From AV69 sp963742315 (GTDB lineage: Bacteria > Verrucomicrobiota > Verrucomicrobiia > Chthoniobacterales > UBA10450): a DNA stretch of 64,000 nt. Shown piece after piece: positions 43,613 to 51,833 of this stretch (its first letter is position 1; every line of letters starts with the position of its first letter). The stretch lies in NCBI GenBank assembly GCA_963742315.1, contig CAVULE010000003.1:310001-374000 (forward strand), in the 5' to 3' direction. A program made the translations under genes and the position numbers. The notes below the pieces were generated by a model, which saw only the letters and a list, made by a program, of their open reading frames with translations, searched no databases and had not been told where the DNA came from.

Positions 43613-43708
43613 ATCTAACCAGTCGATGAAGCCAACGGCCCCGTTGCGAGACAACTTCGGTCTGCTTGCCACGACGCCCTACCGTGGCTTATCTATTTCT
43701 CGTTAGGC
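43613..43708 (+). other. attC site 5
   Basis: ATCTAAC...GTTAGGC, 96 bases; AAGCCAACGG / CCGTGGCTT arms with one unpaired A. R'' ATC matches GAT at the start of cassette 5. Confidence 0.93.
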
Positions 43709-43710
43709 GC

Positions 43711-44106
43711 ATGACCACCGAGCTACGACTTCTGGTCGCGAGTGTGATTCTTGGGTTGGTTCAGCTCATAGCGGCTTCTCATCTAATCAGCTTTCAGTAT
43801 GGCTATCGCTGGACAGGTGGCAGCCGAGACGAGCCGGTTCCACCGCTGCGCGGGCTCGCCAACCGGATGGATCAAGCGACCACGAATTTCCTGGAGACTT
43901 TTCCGTTTTTCGCTGCTCTTGTTTTGGCGGCCCACTTCACGAACCGTGATGGCTTGCTGACAGTCTGGGGCGCGCATCTGTATTTCTGGGCACGGCTAGG
44001 CTATTTACTTGCTGCGGTGCTAGGATACGGCCTTATTCGTTCGGCTGTTTTCTGGAACACGGCTCTGGCCGGTATGGTACTTTACCTCGTTGCGCTTTTA
44101 GCATGA
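43711..44106 (+). CDS. Cassette 6: MAPEG family membrane protein
   Basis: 131 aa, four helices. MAPEG features are NFLETFPFFAALVLAAH and a later ARLGYLLAAVLGYG. The family includes membrane glutathione transferases and eicosanoid enzymes; bacterial members are mostly uncharacterised. The frame is open upstream to 43666 through the attC, but the ATG at 43711, three bases after R', is the sensible start. Confidence 0.8.
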   Translation: MTTELRLLVASVILGLVQLIAASHLISFQYGYRWTGGSRDEPVPPLRGLANRMDQATTNFLETFPFFAALVLAAHFTNRDGLLTVWGAHLYFWARLGYLLAAVLGYGLIRSAVFWNTALAGMVLYLVALLA

Positions 44107-44113
44107 CGCGAAC

Positions 44114-44237
44114 GCCTAACCAATCGCTGGAGCCAACCGCTGGCCGTCGCGATGCGCACATTTGATTTTATGAAAGAGTTCCCCGTGTCTGCCATGCTCG
44201 CTCTCGCCCGCAGTGGCTCAGCTCCGTCTCGTTAGGC
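44114..44237 (+). other. attC site 6
   Basis: GCCTAAC...GTTAGGC, 124 bases, with GAGCCAACCGC and GCAGTGGCTC arms. Confidence 0.92.
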
Positions 44238-44413
44238 GACTGCGATGGTCACCTTTGTGTTCATCGCCCGGCTATGGCGCGGCAAACACTAATCGAAACG
44301 AAGACCGGGGCCGCAGTACAGATCTTCTCAGATTAAATCTGGAGTCCAAGAGGCCAGGAATAGGTCCCTCTCGAACGTGTCCTCCGCACCCGTCAGATCT
44401 TTCTTCCGACCCG

Positions 44414-45121
44414 CTAGTTCTTCGGCAGGACCTGGGCTAAAAAATCACGAACACTATTTAAAGACTCTTGGGAGATCCCATGTCCCATGGAAAGGGTCTT
44501 GAAGACCGGGTGATAGCCTCGGGCATTCAAACTTATCTCTCCAAAACGGGCGTCGGCTATGGGGATTGTTTCGTCCATTTGCCCACCATGTACCATCAAG
44601 ATCGGAACCGATCTTGGCGCTTTAAGGTCTCTCAAATTTTCCGCCGGATTCGGGACATATCCGCTCATGGAAACGATGGCGAGGACCTTGTTCGGGCAAT
44701 GAAGCCCCGTTACGATGGACATGACCCCGCCTTGAGAAAATCCAGCAAAGATCACCGGCCTTTTCGGGCCTAACCGCTGGACCAGTTTCAAGAGATAGTC
44801 GCGGCTTTGGACGATATCGCTTTGATTCTCCTTGTGATACCAGCCAAACCCCTTCCCCTCGAGGAAAAAAAGGCCGTCCGGGCATACGACCCGGCCGGGC
44901 GGTAGATGCAGTTCGGACCAAAGGTAAATAAAGCTCGTGGCTGAGCCGTGATATCCATGGAGCAAAACGACGAGAGGCGCATTCTGGGGCAAATGGTCCG
45001 GTTCCAAAACAAGGCAGCGGTGAGAATCGACAATGACTTTGTAAAGAGGAGGGAGATCGCTTTGGGCGGCATAAGTCCTCGCAACCAAGGCCAGCAAAAG
45101 GAGAAGAGACGTCTTTTTCAT
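44414..45121 (-). CDS. Cassette 7: secreted alpha/beta-hydrolase esterase, reversed
   Basis: 235 aa with a signal peptide (MKKTSLLLLLALVARTYAA). It has the phospholipase/carboxylesterase fold: LHGYHGS, nucleophile S129 in GFSQGG, acid in GGQMDETIP and histidine in MGHGIS. It is on the minus strand within its cassette. About 175 bases between R' and its stop hold no recognisable gene. Confidence 0.85.
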   Translation of the reverse strand: MKKTSLLLLLALVARTYAAQSDLPPLYKVIVDSHRCLVLEPDHLPQNAPLVVLLHGYHGSATSFIYLWSELHLPPGRVVCPDGLFFLEGKGFGWYHKENQSDIVQSRDYLLKLVQRLGPKRPVIFAGFSQGGVMSIVTGLHCPNKVLAIVSMSGYVPNPAENLRDLKAPRSVPILMVHGGQMDETIPIADARFGEISLNARGYHPVFKTLSMGHGISQESLNSVRDFLAQVLPKN

Positions 45122-45329
45122 GTCCCTTTATTGCACACCGCCGTCAAACCCGCAGACGCCAGCACCGACACAGCGAACAGCGATTTCACAACGCAAACTT
45201 TCCACCTCCCCGGGCGTAAAACAAGACGGATGGGATTGCTCGAAGTCGCGAAAACAAAACCGCGAAGAAGGTTAATGGCAACGCGCCCTCGCATCTCCTC
45301 CGCGGTTTTGTGTTCTAGAGAGAACAGCC

Positions 45330-45451
45330 GCCTAACCAAACGCTGAAGCGAATCGCCACCCGGCTAGAAAATCAGCTTTCGTGACTAGACACCTCCATTC
45401 CAGATCAGCCTCGCTCTCAGTGGCGATTCGCTTATCTTATTCTCGTTAGAC
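45330..45451 (+). other. attC site 7
   Basis: GCCTAAC...GTTAGAC, 122 bases. Arms AAGCGAATCGCCAC and GTGGCGATTCGCTT are perfectly complementary, so the usual unpaired base is absent here. Confidence 0.9.
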
Positions 45452-45453
45452 CT

Positions 45454-45984
45454 ATGCGACCGCTTTCCAGGTTGACGTTTATCGTTCTTACGAGTGTGGC
45501 CTTCACAGGATGTGAGAAGCGCACGGAGCGATACATCCACATCGGGCCGGATTCATTACCGACGAAAAGCTATGAGCACAGACCGGAGGAGCCGTTCAAC
45601 CGCTCAGATTACGTAATTAAGTTGAAGCAGATGACGAGTTTTTATGACGTTCCGGGCGAAGCCGGCTACTTCATGAACGGCGAAGATTATGGCTTCGACG
45701 GCCTCTCATTTATCCTGACCGAGACCCAACCGGGCGGCGGGCCGCCGTTGCATACGCACGACAGTGAGGAATCGCACGTCGTTCTGCACGGCAAGATTGA
45801 GTACGTGATCGGCGATCGGCGTTTTACAGTGGAAGGACCGTATATAGCGCGTGTCCCGGCGGGTGTGCCGCACACTTTCCGCAATGCCGGAACGGAACCA
45901 TTCAATCTCATCGCCGTGTTTCCCGACAAGCATCTTTCCTACAAAGAACTCGGGGAGAATCCGCTTGTGAAACCAGCCAAGTAA
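45454..45984 (+). CDS. Cassette 8: cupin-domain lipoprotein
   Basis: 176 aa. Lipobox-like signal (LSRLTFIVLTSVAFTGC) then a cupin_2 domain with the metal-ligand pattern HTHDSEESHVVLHG and VPAGVPHTFRNAG. Enzymatic role unknown. The ATG lies 2 bases after R'. Confidence 0.82.
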   Translation: MRPLSRLTFIVLTSVAFTGCEKRTERYIHIGPDSLPTKSYEHRPEEPFNRSDYVIKLKQMTSFYDVPGEAGYFMNGEDYGFDGLSFILTETQPGGGPPLHTHDSEESHVVLHGKIEYVIGDRRFTVEGPYIARVPAGVPHTFRNAGTEPFNLIAVFPDKHLSYKELGENPLVKPAK

Positions 45985-46033
45985 CTCATTTGCACGGCCG
46001 ATGACAGACACGAACTCGGAACGCCTCCCAAGA

Positions 46034-46156
46034 GTCTAACCAGGCGATGCAGCGAACGGCTGGCAGGCTCGGTTCCTCACTTTCCATGAAATTCCGCCTC
46101 CAACGCAAAGCGACGCGCCACCCCGCCAGCCGTCGCTGATCTTATTCTCGTTAGAC
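46034..46156 (+). other. attC site 8
   Basis: GTCTAAC...GTTAGAC, 123 bases; AGCGAACGGCTGGC / GCCAGCCGTCGCT with one unpaired A. Nearly identical in its left half to attC 21. Confidence 0.93.
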
Positions 46157-46173
46157 GATCAGAATAGAGAGAT

Positions 46174-46722
46174 ATGAGCGGATTCGACTTCCTTTTCTCA
46201 TTTCAAAGCCTCTTACTGGGTCTCGCGGTTGCGAGGGTGGCGACGGGCTTTGCCGATATGTGGCGCGGGCGAAAGGATATGGTCGTCGGAATATCGCCCA
46301 TCTTATTGGGGCTGCTTATCCTGTTCAGTGCCGCCCATCAATGGATGTCAGCCTGGGAAGCGCGTAGCGTCTTGACCATAGGGCCCTGGCCAATCCTGGT
46401 TTCTATCGGCATCACTTTGCCCTATGTCTTCGTTAGCCAGGCAATGCTACCGCGGGAACAAGACACCTGGGCGTCTTTGGAGGATTATTACATGACGCAC
46501 AGTCGAGTGCTCGTCGGTGTCCTGTTGCTACCGCCTGTGATCAGCCTTAGCTACAACTTCGCCCGGGGCAATTTTTTTGGTTTTTCGCATGCTCACATCG
46601 CGGCCGTCTTTCTGGTTCGATTGGGCGTTCCAGTGTTACTTATTGGCTGGCAGCAACGATTGGTTCACCGTCTTGGGTTGGCGGCGCTAACGGTCACCCG
46701 GGTTGTAGGACTTTTCACATGA
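46174..46722 (+). CDS. Cassette 9: hypothetical membrane protein
   Basis: 182 aa, about five hydrophobic helices, starting MSGFDFLFSFQSLLLGLAVA. No recognised family. GAGA lies just before the ATG. Confidence 0.7.
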   Translation: MSGFDFLFSFQSLLLGLAVARVATGFADMWRGRKDMVVGISPILLGLLILFSAAHQWMSAWEARSVLTIGPWPILVSIGITLPYVFVSQAMLPREQDTWASLEDYYMTHSRVLVGVLLLPPVISLSYNFARGNFFGFSHAHIAAVFLVRLGVPVLLIGWQQRLVHRLGLAALTVTRVVGLFT

Positions 46723-46724
46723 AC

Positions 46725-46847
46725 GCCTAACCATGCGATGGAGCGAACGCCGGACCGCTCCGCGATTCACTTTTGAGATGACTTCCGAACTTTCACCCCG
46801 ACACCGCGCACCCGTATCAGCCGTCGCTCACCTTTTTCTCGTTAGGC
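46725..46847 (+). other. attC site 9
   Basis: GCCTAAC...GTTAGGC, 123 bases; GAGCGAACG and CCGTCGCTC arms. Confidence 0.9.
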
Positions 46848-46879
46848 GTTTTCAATAGCCCTTCAGAGGAGTGTTCGCA

Positions 46880-47305
46880 ATGAGGAAATACCATCATCTC
46901 GGAATTCCGACCACCGAAAAAAGAGAGGGCGAAGCGCATCTGAAGCACTTGAAGGTTTATGTCAGTGGGTACAAAGACAGTCCCTACCGCATCGAATGGA
47001 TGAGGTACGAACTGGATGCGCCATATCCGGAACTCGTCAAGACCATTCCTCATGTGGCTTTCGAGGTTGACGATCTTGAGCAGGAACTCCAAGGCAAGAA
47101 GGTGATCATCGCACCAAATAGCCCAAGCCGAGGCGTCACCGTCGCGTTCATCGAAGACAATGGGCGTCGGTTGAGTTTTTACAGATCGACAAGACTCAGG
47201 TGGAGGACGCTAACCAATCGATCAAGCCAACGGCCCCTTTGCGAAATAAGTTCAGCGTGTTTGCCACGACACCCTGCCGTGGCTTATCCCTGTCTCGTTA
47301 GATGA
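46880..47305 (+). CDS. Cassette 10: VOC-fold (glyoxalase-like) protein with attC-encoded tail
   Basis: 141 aa. Residues 1-100 look like a VOC-fold protein (MRKYHHLGIPT, PHVAFEVDDLEQEL, VAFIEDNGRRLSFY). AGGAG lies 9 bases before the ATG. The stop codon has been lost, and the last 30 or so residues are read from the attC. The frame ends in TGA overlapping the ATG of cassette 11, so two cassettes are joined by an ATGA overlap. Confidence 0.75.
   Translation: MRKYHHLGIPTTEKREGEAHLKHLKVYVSGYKDSPYRIEWMRYELDAPYPELVKTIPHVAFEVDDLEQELQGKKVIIAPNSPSRGVTVAFIEDNGRRLSFYRSTRLRWRTLTNRSSQRPLCEISSACLPRHPAVAYPCLVR
47208..47303 (+). other. attC site 10
   Basis: CGCTAAC...GTTAGAT, 96 bases, entirely translated as the tail of the VOC protein. 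R'' deviates from RYYYAAC at the first base. Confidence 0.85.
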
Positions 47306-47721
47306 CGGCCAGCTCCGTAATCGAATACTATCGCCAATTTGCTTTCGTCAGTTCAGTTCTGGCGGGGTTTGCCTTCAGTTTCTACGGAGTCTTGCTTTCG
47401 GCGTCGGCGCAACATCGAGCTACAAACCTGGCAGCACTTCTGGCGGTCATGGCCTCTATTGCATTTTTGCTCGTTACCTTAGGAATGACTTTCGCTGCAG
47501 CGATCGCTGCTAGTCTGCCCAACGACGGCACGATGCCTTCATCCGTTCTTGCGCAACAGACGCCGCTTTCTTTTTCTTTTCTTGTTGGGATTGCGCTTTT
47601 GTTCGGGGCCTTTGGTCTTGGGGGATGGATTCGGTCACGCTCGTTGGGTATCGCCACGACTGCCATTGCCGCCCTAGGTCTGGTCGGTGCTGTGGCTGTC
47701 CTCATTCCTTACCTTCATTAA
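47302..47721 (+). CDS. Cassette 11: hypothetical membrane protein
   Basis: 139 aa with four hydrophobic helices. The ATG is part of the R' box (GTTAGATG), leaving no room for a ribosome-binding site of its own; translation probably depends on the ATGA overlap with cassette 10. Function unknown. Confidence 0.7.
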   Translation: MTASSVIEYYRQFAFVSSVLAGFAFSFYGVLLSASAQHRATNLAALLAVMASIAFLLVTLGMTFAAAIAASLPNDGTMPSSVLAQQTPLSFSFLVGIALLFGAFGLGGWIRSRSLGIATTAIAALGLVGAVAVLIPYLH

Positions 47722-47739
47722 ACCGATCCCGCGTAAGGC

Positions 47740-47836
47740 ATCTAACCAGTCAATGAAGCCAACGGCCCCATTGCGATGCAACATCGGCGTGTTTGCCACG
47801 ACACCCTGACATGGTTTATCTCTGTTCTCGTTAGAT
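47740..47836 (+). other. attC site 11
   Basis: ATCTAAC...GTTAGAT, 97 bases, 96-base subfamily. Confidence 0.93.
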
Positions 47837-48254
47837 GCTAATGCGCGTCGTTGCCGTCATCTTATTGCTGTCCGCGGGCATCGCTGCTGAGGCGATGTCA
47901 TACTCGTTTGTTTCTAAGGCGAGCGGGCGATTGGGCCGGCCGATCCGCTTCGAGTTTTACCGTGATTCGACCACACGTCCGAAGACCGATATCAAGTCAT
48001 TCACCGTTTCTACGCGGACCGCCGACGACCGGTGGAAGGCGATGTGGTCCATCTTGGGCGGCCGTGGTCTGACACAGCCGATCGAGTACGGAGTTACGCC
48101 TCCTGGTTTTACCACGATGATTCAACCGCAGAAGCTCATTCCCGGTCGCGTTTACGCCGGGTTCGCTTCCGATGGACACGGAGGCTCATCGGGCGTGACT
48201 TTCGGATTCGATAAAGACGGGACGATGATCTTCCCGGATTCATTCGATGAATGA
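47835..48254 (+). CDS. Cassette 12: small secreted hypothetical protein
   Basis: 139 aa with a signal peptide (MLMRVVAVILLLSAGIAAEA). The first ATG overlaps R' (GTTAGATG); a second ATG two codons later is equally possible. The mature part is beta-rich with no recognised family. Confidence 0.65.
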   Translation: MLMRVVAVILLLSAGIAAEAMSYSFVSKASGRLGRPIRFEFYRDSTTRPKTDIKSFTVSTRTADDRWKAMWSILGGRGLTQPIEYGVTPPGFTTMIQPQKLIPGRVYAGFASDGHGGSSGVTFGFDKDGTMIFPDSFDE

Positions 48255-48269
48255 GTGGCAAATGAAAGC

Positions 48270-48449
48270 ATCTAACCAATCGATGAAGCCAACGGCCCCA
48301 TTGCGAAGTAAGCTCAGCGTGTTTGCCACGACACCCTCGACTTCGTCTCGGTTCCCGGCTTCCCTAGTGCGATTCGCGTCTTCGCGCTCACGCACTCCCG
48401 CCGTATTGTTTTTCAACGATAGCCGTGGCTTATCTCTTTCTCGTTAGAT
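48270..48449 (+). other. attC site 12, long form
   Basis: ATCTAAC...GTTAGAT, 180 bases. It is the 96-base subfamily with about 84 extra bases before GCCGTGGCTT, sharing that insert with attC 31. Confidence 0.92.
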
Positions 48450-48457
48450 GAAGTCGC

Positions 48458-48562
48458 ATGTGTTCAGCGTCGTTAGTCAACAACTTCTATCTCGAGCGAG
48501 GGACTCCGGATTACCTCGCAGGTTGCCTTCAAAAATCTCCCCGACGGCTCATCGCTGTCTAA
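48458..48562 (+). CDS. Cassette 13: short ORF of uncertain status
   Basis: 34 residues (contains VNNFYLERGTPDYLAGCLQK). The stop sits in GTCTAAC, an R''-like heptamer. It could be the C-terminal remnant of a gene from a decayed cassette. Weak call. Confidence 0.3.
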   Translation: MCSASLVNNFYLERGTPDYLAGCLQKSPRRLIAV

Positions 48563-48614
48563 CAATGCGCAGCTATGATGCGTTGAACCCCGAAGAGCAT
48601 TTTATGAACCTGAA

Positions 48615-49247
48615 ATGAAAGCGACATTTGCCCCCAATTTGCGGCGCGCGCTGTGGATTACCGTCGCTGCCGGAGAGCTGCTCGCATTTGGATCGGCCCG
48701 GAGCCAGACCGCACAAGCCCACGCCCAAGCTGAAAGGAAGACCACCATGACTATGAAAGACGATCTCGCGAACCGCTCGCGCGATATTCACTGGCCGACT
48801 GGGTTCGATCCGACGAAGGCTGACCTATTCGCACACAACGAACTCGTCATCCATGCATCTTGCGAACGCGTCTGGCAGCACATCATCGATGCGACCAAGT
48901 GGCCTGAGTGGTATCCGAACGCGAAGGCTGTCCAAATAATGAATGGCACCGCGCTTGGCCAAGGCAGCGTATTCCGCTGGACCACGTTCGGACTGCAGAT
49001 CGAAAGCAAGGTTAACGAGTTTGCTCCCTACACGCGAATCGGTTGGTATGGCTATGCGCCCGGCGCCGCCCCGAGCTTCTACCATACCTGGTTTCTGACG
49101 CCGACCGGCGATGGCTGCAGTGTCGTTACCGAGGAAGTCGGGATAGGCAAGGACGCCGCGCATCTGCGCGAGACCGACGAGAGCCTGATGCACAGAGGCC
49201 ACGACCTCTGGCTGGCGACATTGAAATGGATGTCGGAAGGCCGGTGA
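48615..49247 (+). CDS. Cassette 13: SRPBCC/START-like lipid- or ligand-binding protein
   Basis: 210 aa. A possible signal segment (about 10-32) is followed by an SRPBCC fold: VIHASCERVWQHIIDATKWPEWYPN, then GSVFRWTTFG, and a C-terminal helix. An internal ATG at about 48747 (MTMKDDLANRS) would give a cytoplasmic form. The ligand is unknown. Confidence 0.75.
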   Translation: MKATFAPNLRRALWITVAAGELLAFGSARSQTAQAHAQAERKTTMTMKDDLANRSRDIHWPTGFDPTKADLFAHNELVIHASCERVWQHIIDATKWPEWYPNAKAVQIMNGTALGQGSVFRWTTFGLQIESKVNEFAPYTRIGWYGYAPGAAPSFYHTWFLTPTGDGCSVVTEEVGIGKDAAHLRETDESLMHRGHDLWLATLKWMSEGR

Positions 49248-49354
49248 CACGAAGGTTTGACGCCGGGGCCCGGTCAGCAGGATTTCTTTGGACTACAGCA
49301 GCATTGGTAGTTCTCGCTGTCCGTTTCGCCCGAAGGAGGACTGCCTACCAACGC

Positions 49355-49450
49355 ATCTAACCAAACGATGAAGCCAACGGCCCTAGTCCGAAATAAGTTC
49401 AGCGTGTTTGCCACGACACCCTGCCGTGGTTTATCTCTTTCTCGCTAGAT
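49355..49450 (+). other. attC site 13
   Basis: ATCTAAC...GCTAGAT, 96 bases; R' has GCT in place of GTT. Confidence 0.9.
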
Positions 49451-49715
49451 GCTACTTGCGTCAATACTCTCGCTCCTTCTTGGCTGCGTGATCGCGGCCT
49501 TTGGGGCGGTTTACTGCTTCAAGCCTGATATGATCGTTCGTCAGGCCAATGATGTCACAAATCGCAGGCCAAGGTTGCTACACTTCGCATTGCCCATTCG
49601 GCCGCGCGATGGCAGGATCACAGCTCGACAAGTTCGTAGCACTGGGCTCGGTCTGTTATTGCTCAGCGCATGGTTCTTACTTGCTGCATTCGTGGGCATT
49701 CTTGGTCATCACTGA
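49449..49715 (+). CDS. Cassette 14: small membrane protein
   Basis: 88 aa, two hydrophobic helices at the ends (ILSLLLGCVIAAFGAVYCF and LGLLLLSAWFLLAAFVGIL) with a basic middle. The ATG overlaps R'. No family recognised. Confidence 0.65.
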   Translation: MLLASILSLLLGCVIAAFGAVYCFKPDMIVRQANDVTNRRPRLLHFALPIRPRDGRITARQVRSTGLGLLLLSAWFLLAAFVGILGHH

Positions 49716-49730
49716 TGTTGCACACAAACC

Positions 49731-49826
49731 ATCTAACCATTCGATGAAGCCAGCGGCCCCATCTCGACATAAGTTCAGTGTGCTTGCGGCGACACCCTGC
49801 CGTGGCTAGTCTCCGTCTCGCTAGAT
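49731..49826 (+). other. attC site 14
   Basis: ATCTAAC...GCTAGAT, 96 bases. Confidence 0.9.
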
Positions 49827-49873
49827 GGTGAGGTCGTACTGAAATCGCGCATTTCTTCAGACCATTCAGATAG

Positions 49874-50536
49874 ATGAAGCCGAGAAGTCGCCGCAGCTTC
49901 TTGAAAGCGTCCGCAGTCTTCGGTTGCGGACTTGGAGCGGGAGGTTTGTCGTCGCCTTCTATCGACGGTGCAGTGGGAGGTGTAGTCAACGAAGGATTGA
50001 ACATCATCGGCCCGCGCAAAGGTTTCTCACCGCAGATTGGCACACTGGTTTCAATGTTGACCTGGATGCGCGACACGATTCTGCAGCCAGTACAAGGGCT
50101 CACCGTAACGCAGCTCGACTATTTGCATGACCCGAAGGCAAACTCGATCGGCGCCTTGCTCCTCCATCTGGCGGCAATCGAGCGTCTTTACCAACTACAC
50201 ACCTTTGAGGGGAGAAAATGGGACGATTGGGATCAGATGACGGTGAAAGAGTGGGGCGTACCGGCCGGTTTGGGCGACGCGGCGCGGCGAACGATCCGCG
50301 GGCATGATCTGTCCTATTACCTCGATCGCCTGCGTGAAGGACGCGAGCACACGCTCGCGGAATTGCGGAAACGGGACGACACATGGTTAATGCAGATTGA
50401 TAATTACTGGCTTTGGGGACCGACGAACAATTATTGCAAGTGGTTCCACGTGTGCGAACACGAATCAAATCACAATGGACAGATCAAGTGGATCAAGGGC
50501 CGGCTGCCCGACGCATCGAAATCCCAAACCAGCTAA
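49874..50536 (+). CDS. Cassette 15: DinB-like protein with Tat signal
   Basis: 220 aa. A twin-arginine signal (SRRSFLKASAVFGCGLGAGG) precedes a DinB/YfiT-like four-helix bundle (TLVSMLTWMRDTIL, IGALLLHLAAIERLYQ, WFHVCEHESNHNGQIKWI). The histidines are typical of metal-binding DinB-like proteins, which include thiol transferases. Export by Tat is predicted. Confidence 0.8.
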   Translation: MKPRSRRSFLKASAVFGCGLGAGGLSSPSIDGAVGGVVNEGLNIIGPRKGFSPQIGTLVSMLTWMRDTILQPVQGLTVTQLDYLHDPKANSIGALLLHLAAIERLYQLHTFEGRKWDDWDQMTVKEWGVPAGLGDAARRTIRGHDLSYYLDRLREGREHTLAELRKRDDTWLMQIDNYWLWGPTNNYCKWFHVCEHESNHNGQIKWIKGRLPDASKSQTS

Positions 50537-50601
50537 TTTGGAAGCAACGCCGAAGATTAGAGTCACTCCCACACCGATGAAGAAGGCATTCCACACTAAC
50601 C

Positions 50602-50697
50602 ATCTAACCCATCGATGAAGCCAACTGCCCCATTGCGAAGTGAGCTCAGCGTGTTTGCCACGACACCCTGCCGCGGCTTATCTCTTTCTCGTTAGAC
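50602..50697 (+). other. attC site 15
   Basis: ATCTAAC...GTTAGAC, 96 bases. Confidence 0.93.
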
Positions 50698-50709
50698 CGC
50701 TGAACAACA

Positions 50710-51108
50710 ATGAGAAATAAGCTTGGCCTCGGCGCTCCGCAGCGCGACCTGCTATGCAACGGGATGAGCGGCTTGCTTTTCTGGTGTCTTCCGTGGTTTG
50801 TGTTCGCTCTTGGCTGGGCCGCATCGCCGGTCTGGAGAACCGTTTTATGGACCGCGTCCCTGGGTGTCATGGGGGCAGTATGTCTGCTCAACGCTTCCCG
50901 ATGCGGCCGCGTCCACTGCCGCTTCACTGGCCCGTTTTTCATCCTCGGTGCTGTTGCTTCCCTTGGATACGGTCTTGGATTTTTGCCGTTTGGACCGCTC
51001 GGATGGAAATGGATTTGCGCAGTAACAGTTATTGGCGGTATCGCCCTTACTTGCATTCCAGAACTGATTCTCGGTCGCTATCAAGGAAATGGACCAGACG
51101 CGGCCTAA
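50710..51108 (+). CDS. Cassette 16: hypothetical membrane protein
   Basis: 132 aa, four hydrophobic helices, Trp- and Cys-containing (GLLFWCLPWFVFALGWAAS). TAA lies within R''. Family unknown. Confidence 0.7.
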   Translation: MRNKLGLGAPQRDLLCNGMSGLLFWCLPWFVFALGWAASPVWRTVLWTASLGVMGAVCLLNASRCGRVHCRFTGPFFILGAVASLGYGLGFLPFGPLGWKWICAVTVIGGIALTCIPELILGRYQGNGPDAA

Positions 51109-51198
51109 CCAGACGATGAAGCCAACGGCCCCGTTGCGATACAACTTCAGCGTGTTTGCCACGACACCCTGCCGTGGCTTATCTTTGTGTCATTAGAT
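51103..51198 (+). other. attC site 16
   Basis: GCCTAAC...ATTAGAT, 96 bases; R' begins A instead of G, which should affect the crossover base. Confidence 0.88.
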
Positions 51199-51248
51199 GT
51201 CGACGAAGTTCAGTGTCATGAACACGTAGACGCTAAAGGAGGCCGCTA

Positions 51249-51644
51249 ATGGAAGAGCAGAACATTCGAATGGCCATTGATCGCCATTGGGCAGCGTCTG
51301 CTGCGGGTGATCAAGTTGCCGAACATCAAATCTACCACGATGACGTGGTGTGCGAGTATCCGCAGTCAGGCGAAGTCATTCGCGGTCGGAGTAACCTGCA
51401 GGCGCTTCGCAGTCATCATCCTGGCAGGCCATCGGGGTTTTCGGTCCGCCGGATCGTGGGAAGGGGCGATCTCTGGATCACTGAGTACGTGATTATCTAC
51501 GAAGGCAAGCGCGCCTACACCGTGAGTATTATGGAGTTTCGGGATGGAAAAGTGTCGCATGAAACCCAATACTTTGCCGACCCATTCGAGGCCCCTGCTT
51601 GGCGCGCACAGTGGGTCGAAACGGTGGCGGTCGACAACATCTAA
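51249..51644 (+). CDS. Cassette 17: SnoaL-like / NTF2-fold protein
   Basis: 131 aa. Pattern of an NTF2-like cone fold: IDRHWAASAAGD, IYHDDVVCEYPQSGEVIRGR, then beta strands with TEYVIIYEG and HETQYFADPFEAPAW. Many family members are small-molecule isomerases or hydrolases; the substrate is unknown. AGGAGG lies before the ATG, so translation looks strong. Confidence 0.82.
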   Translation: MEEQNIRMAIDRHWAASAAGDQVAEHQIYHDDVVCEYPQSGEVIRGRSNLQALRSHHPGRPSGFSVRRIVGRGDLWITEYVIIYEGKRAYTVSIMEFRDGKVSHETQYFADPFEAPAWRAQWVETVAVDNI

Positions 51645-51747
51645 CCATGCGATGCAGCGAACCGCGGACCTGTCCTTACGCTTAGTCTTACCTTTTCATG
51701 ACGTCACGTCTAACTCGCGCGGCCGCTGATCTTTTTTCTCGTTAGAT
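51639..51747 (+). other. attC site 17
   Basis: ATCTAAC...GTTAGAT, 109 bases; CAGCGAACCGC and GCGGCCGCTG arms. Confidence 0.9.
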
Positions 51748-51749
51748 GG

Positions 51750-51833
51750 ATGAGCATGCGTGCCGGTCAGCTTGAGCCTAATGCGTTCGAGATTGAGCTG
51801 CTTAAACGCTTCGCCGCACAGGATTCAGCATGA
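51750..51833 (+). CDS. Cassette 18: 27-residue ORF, probably a gene remnant
   Basis: Reads MSMRAGQLEPNAFEIELLKR and stops at a TGA that overlaps the ATG of the next gene (ATGA). The composition looks coding, like the N terminus of a larger protein. It may act as a leader for the following gene. Confidence 0.35.
   Translation: MSMRAGQLEPNAFEIELLKRFAAQDSA

Noticed and set aside
48270..51200. CRISPR array, suggested by regularly spaced similar repeats of about 96 bases
   Set aside because: The repeats are separated by whole genes of variable length, have R''/R' boxes and folded arms, and no cas gene is present. They are attC sites.
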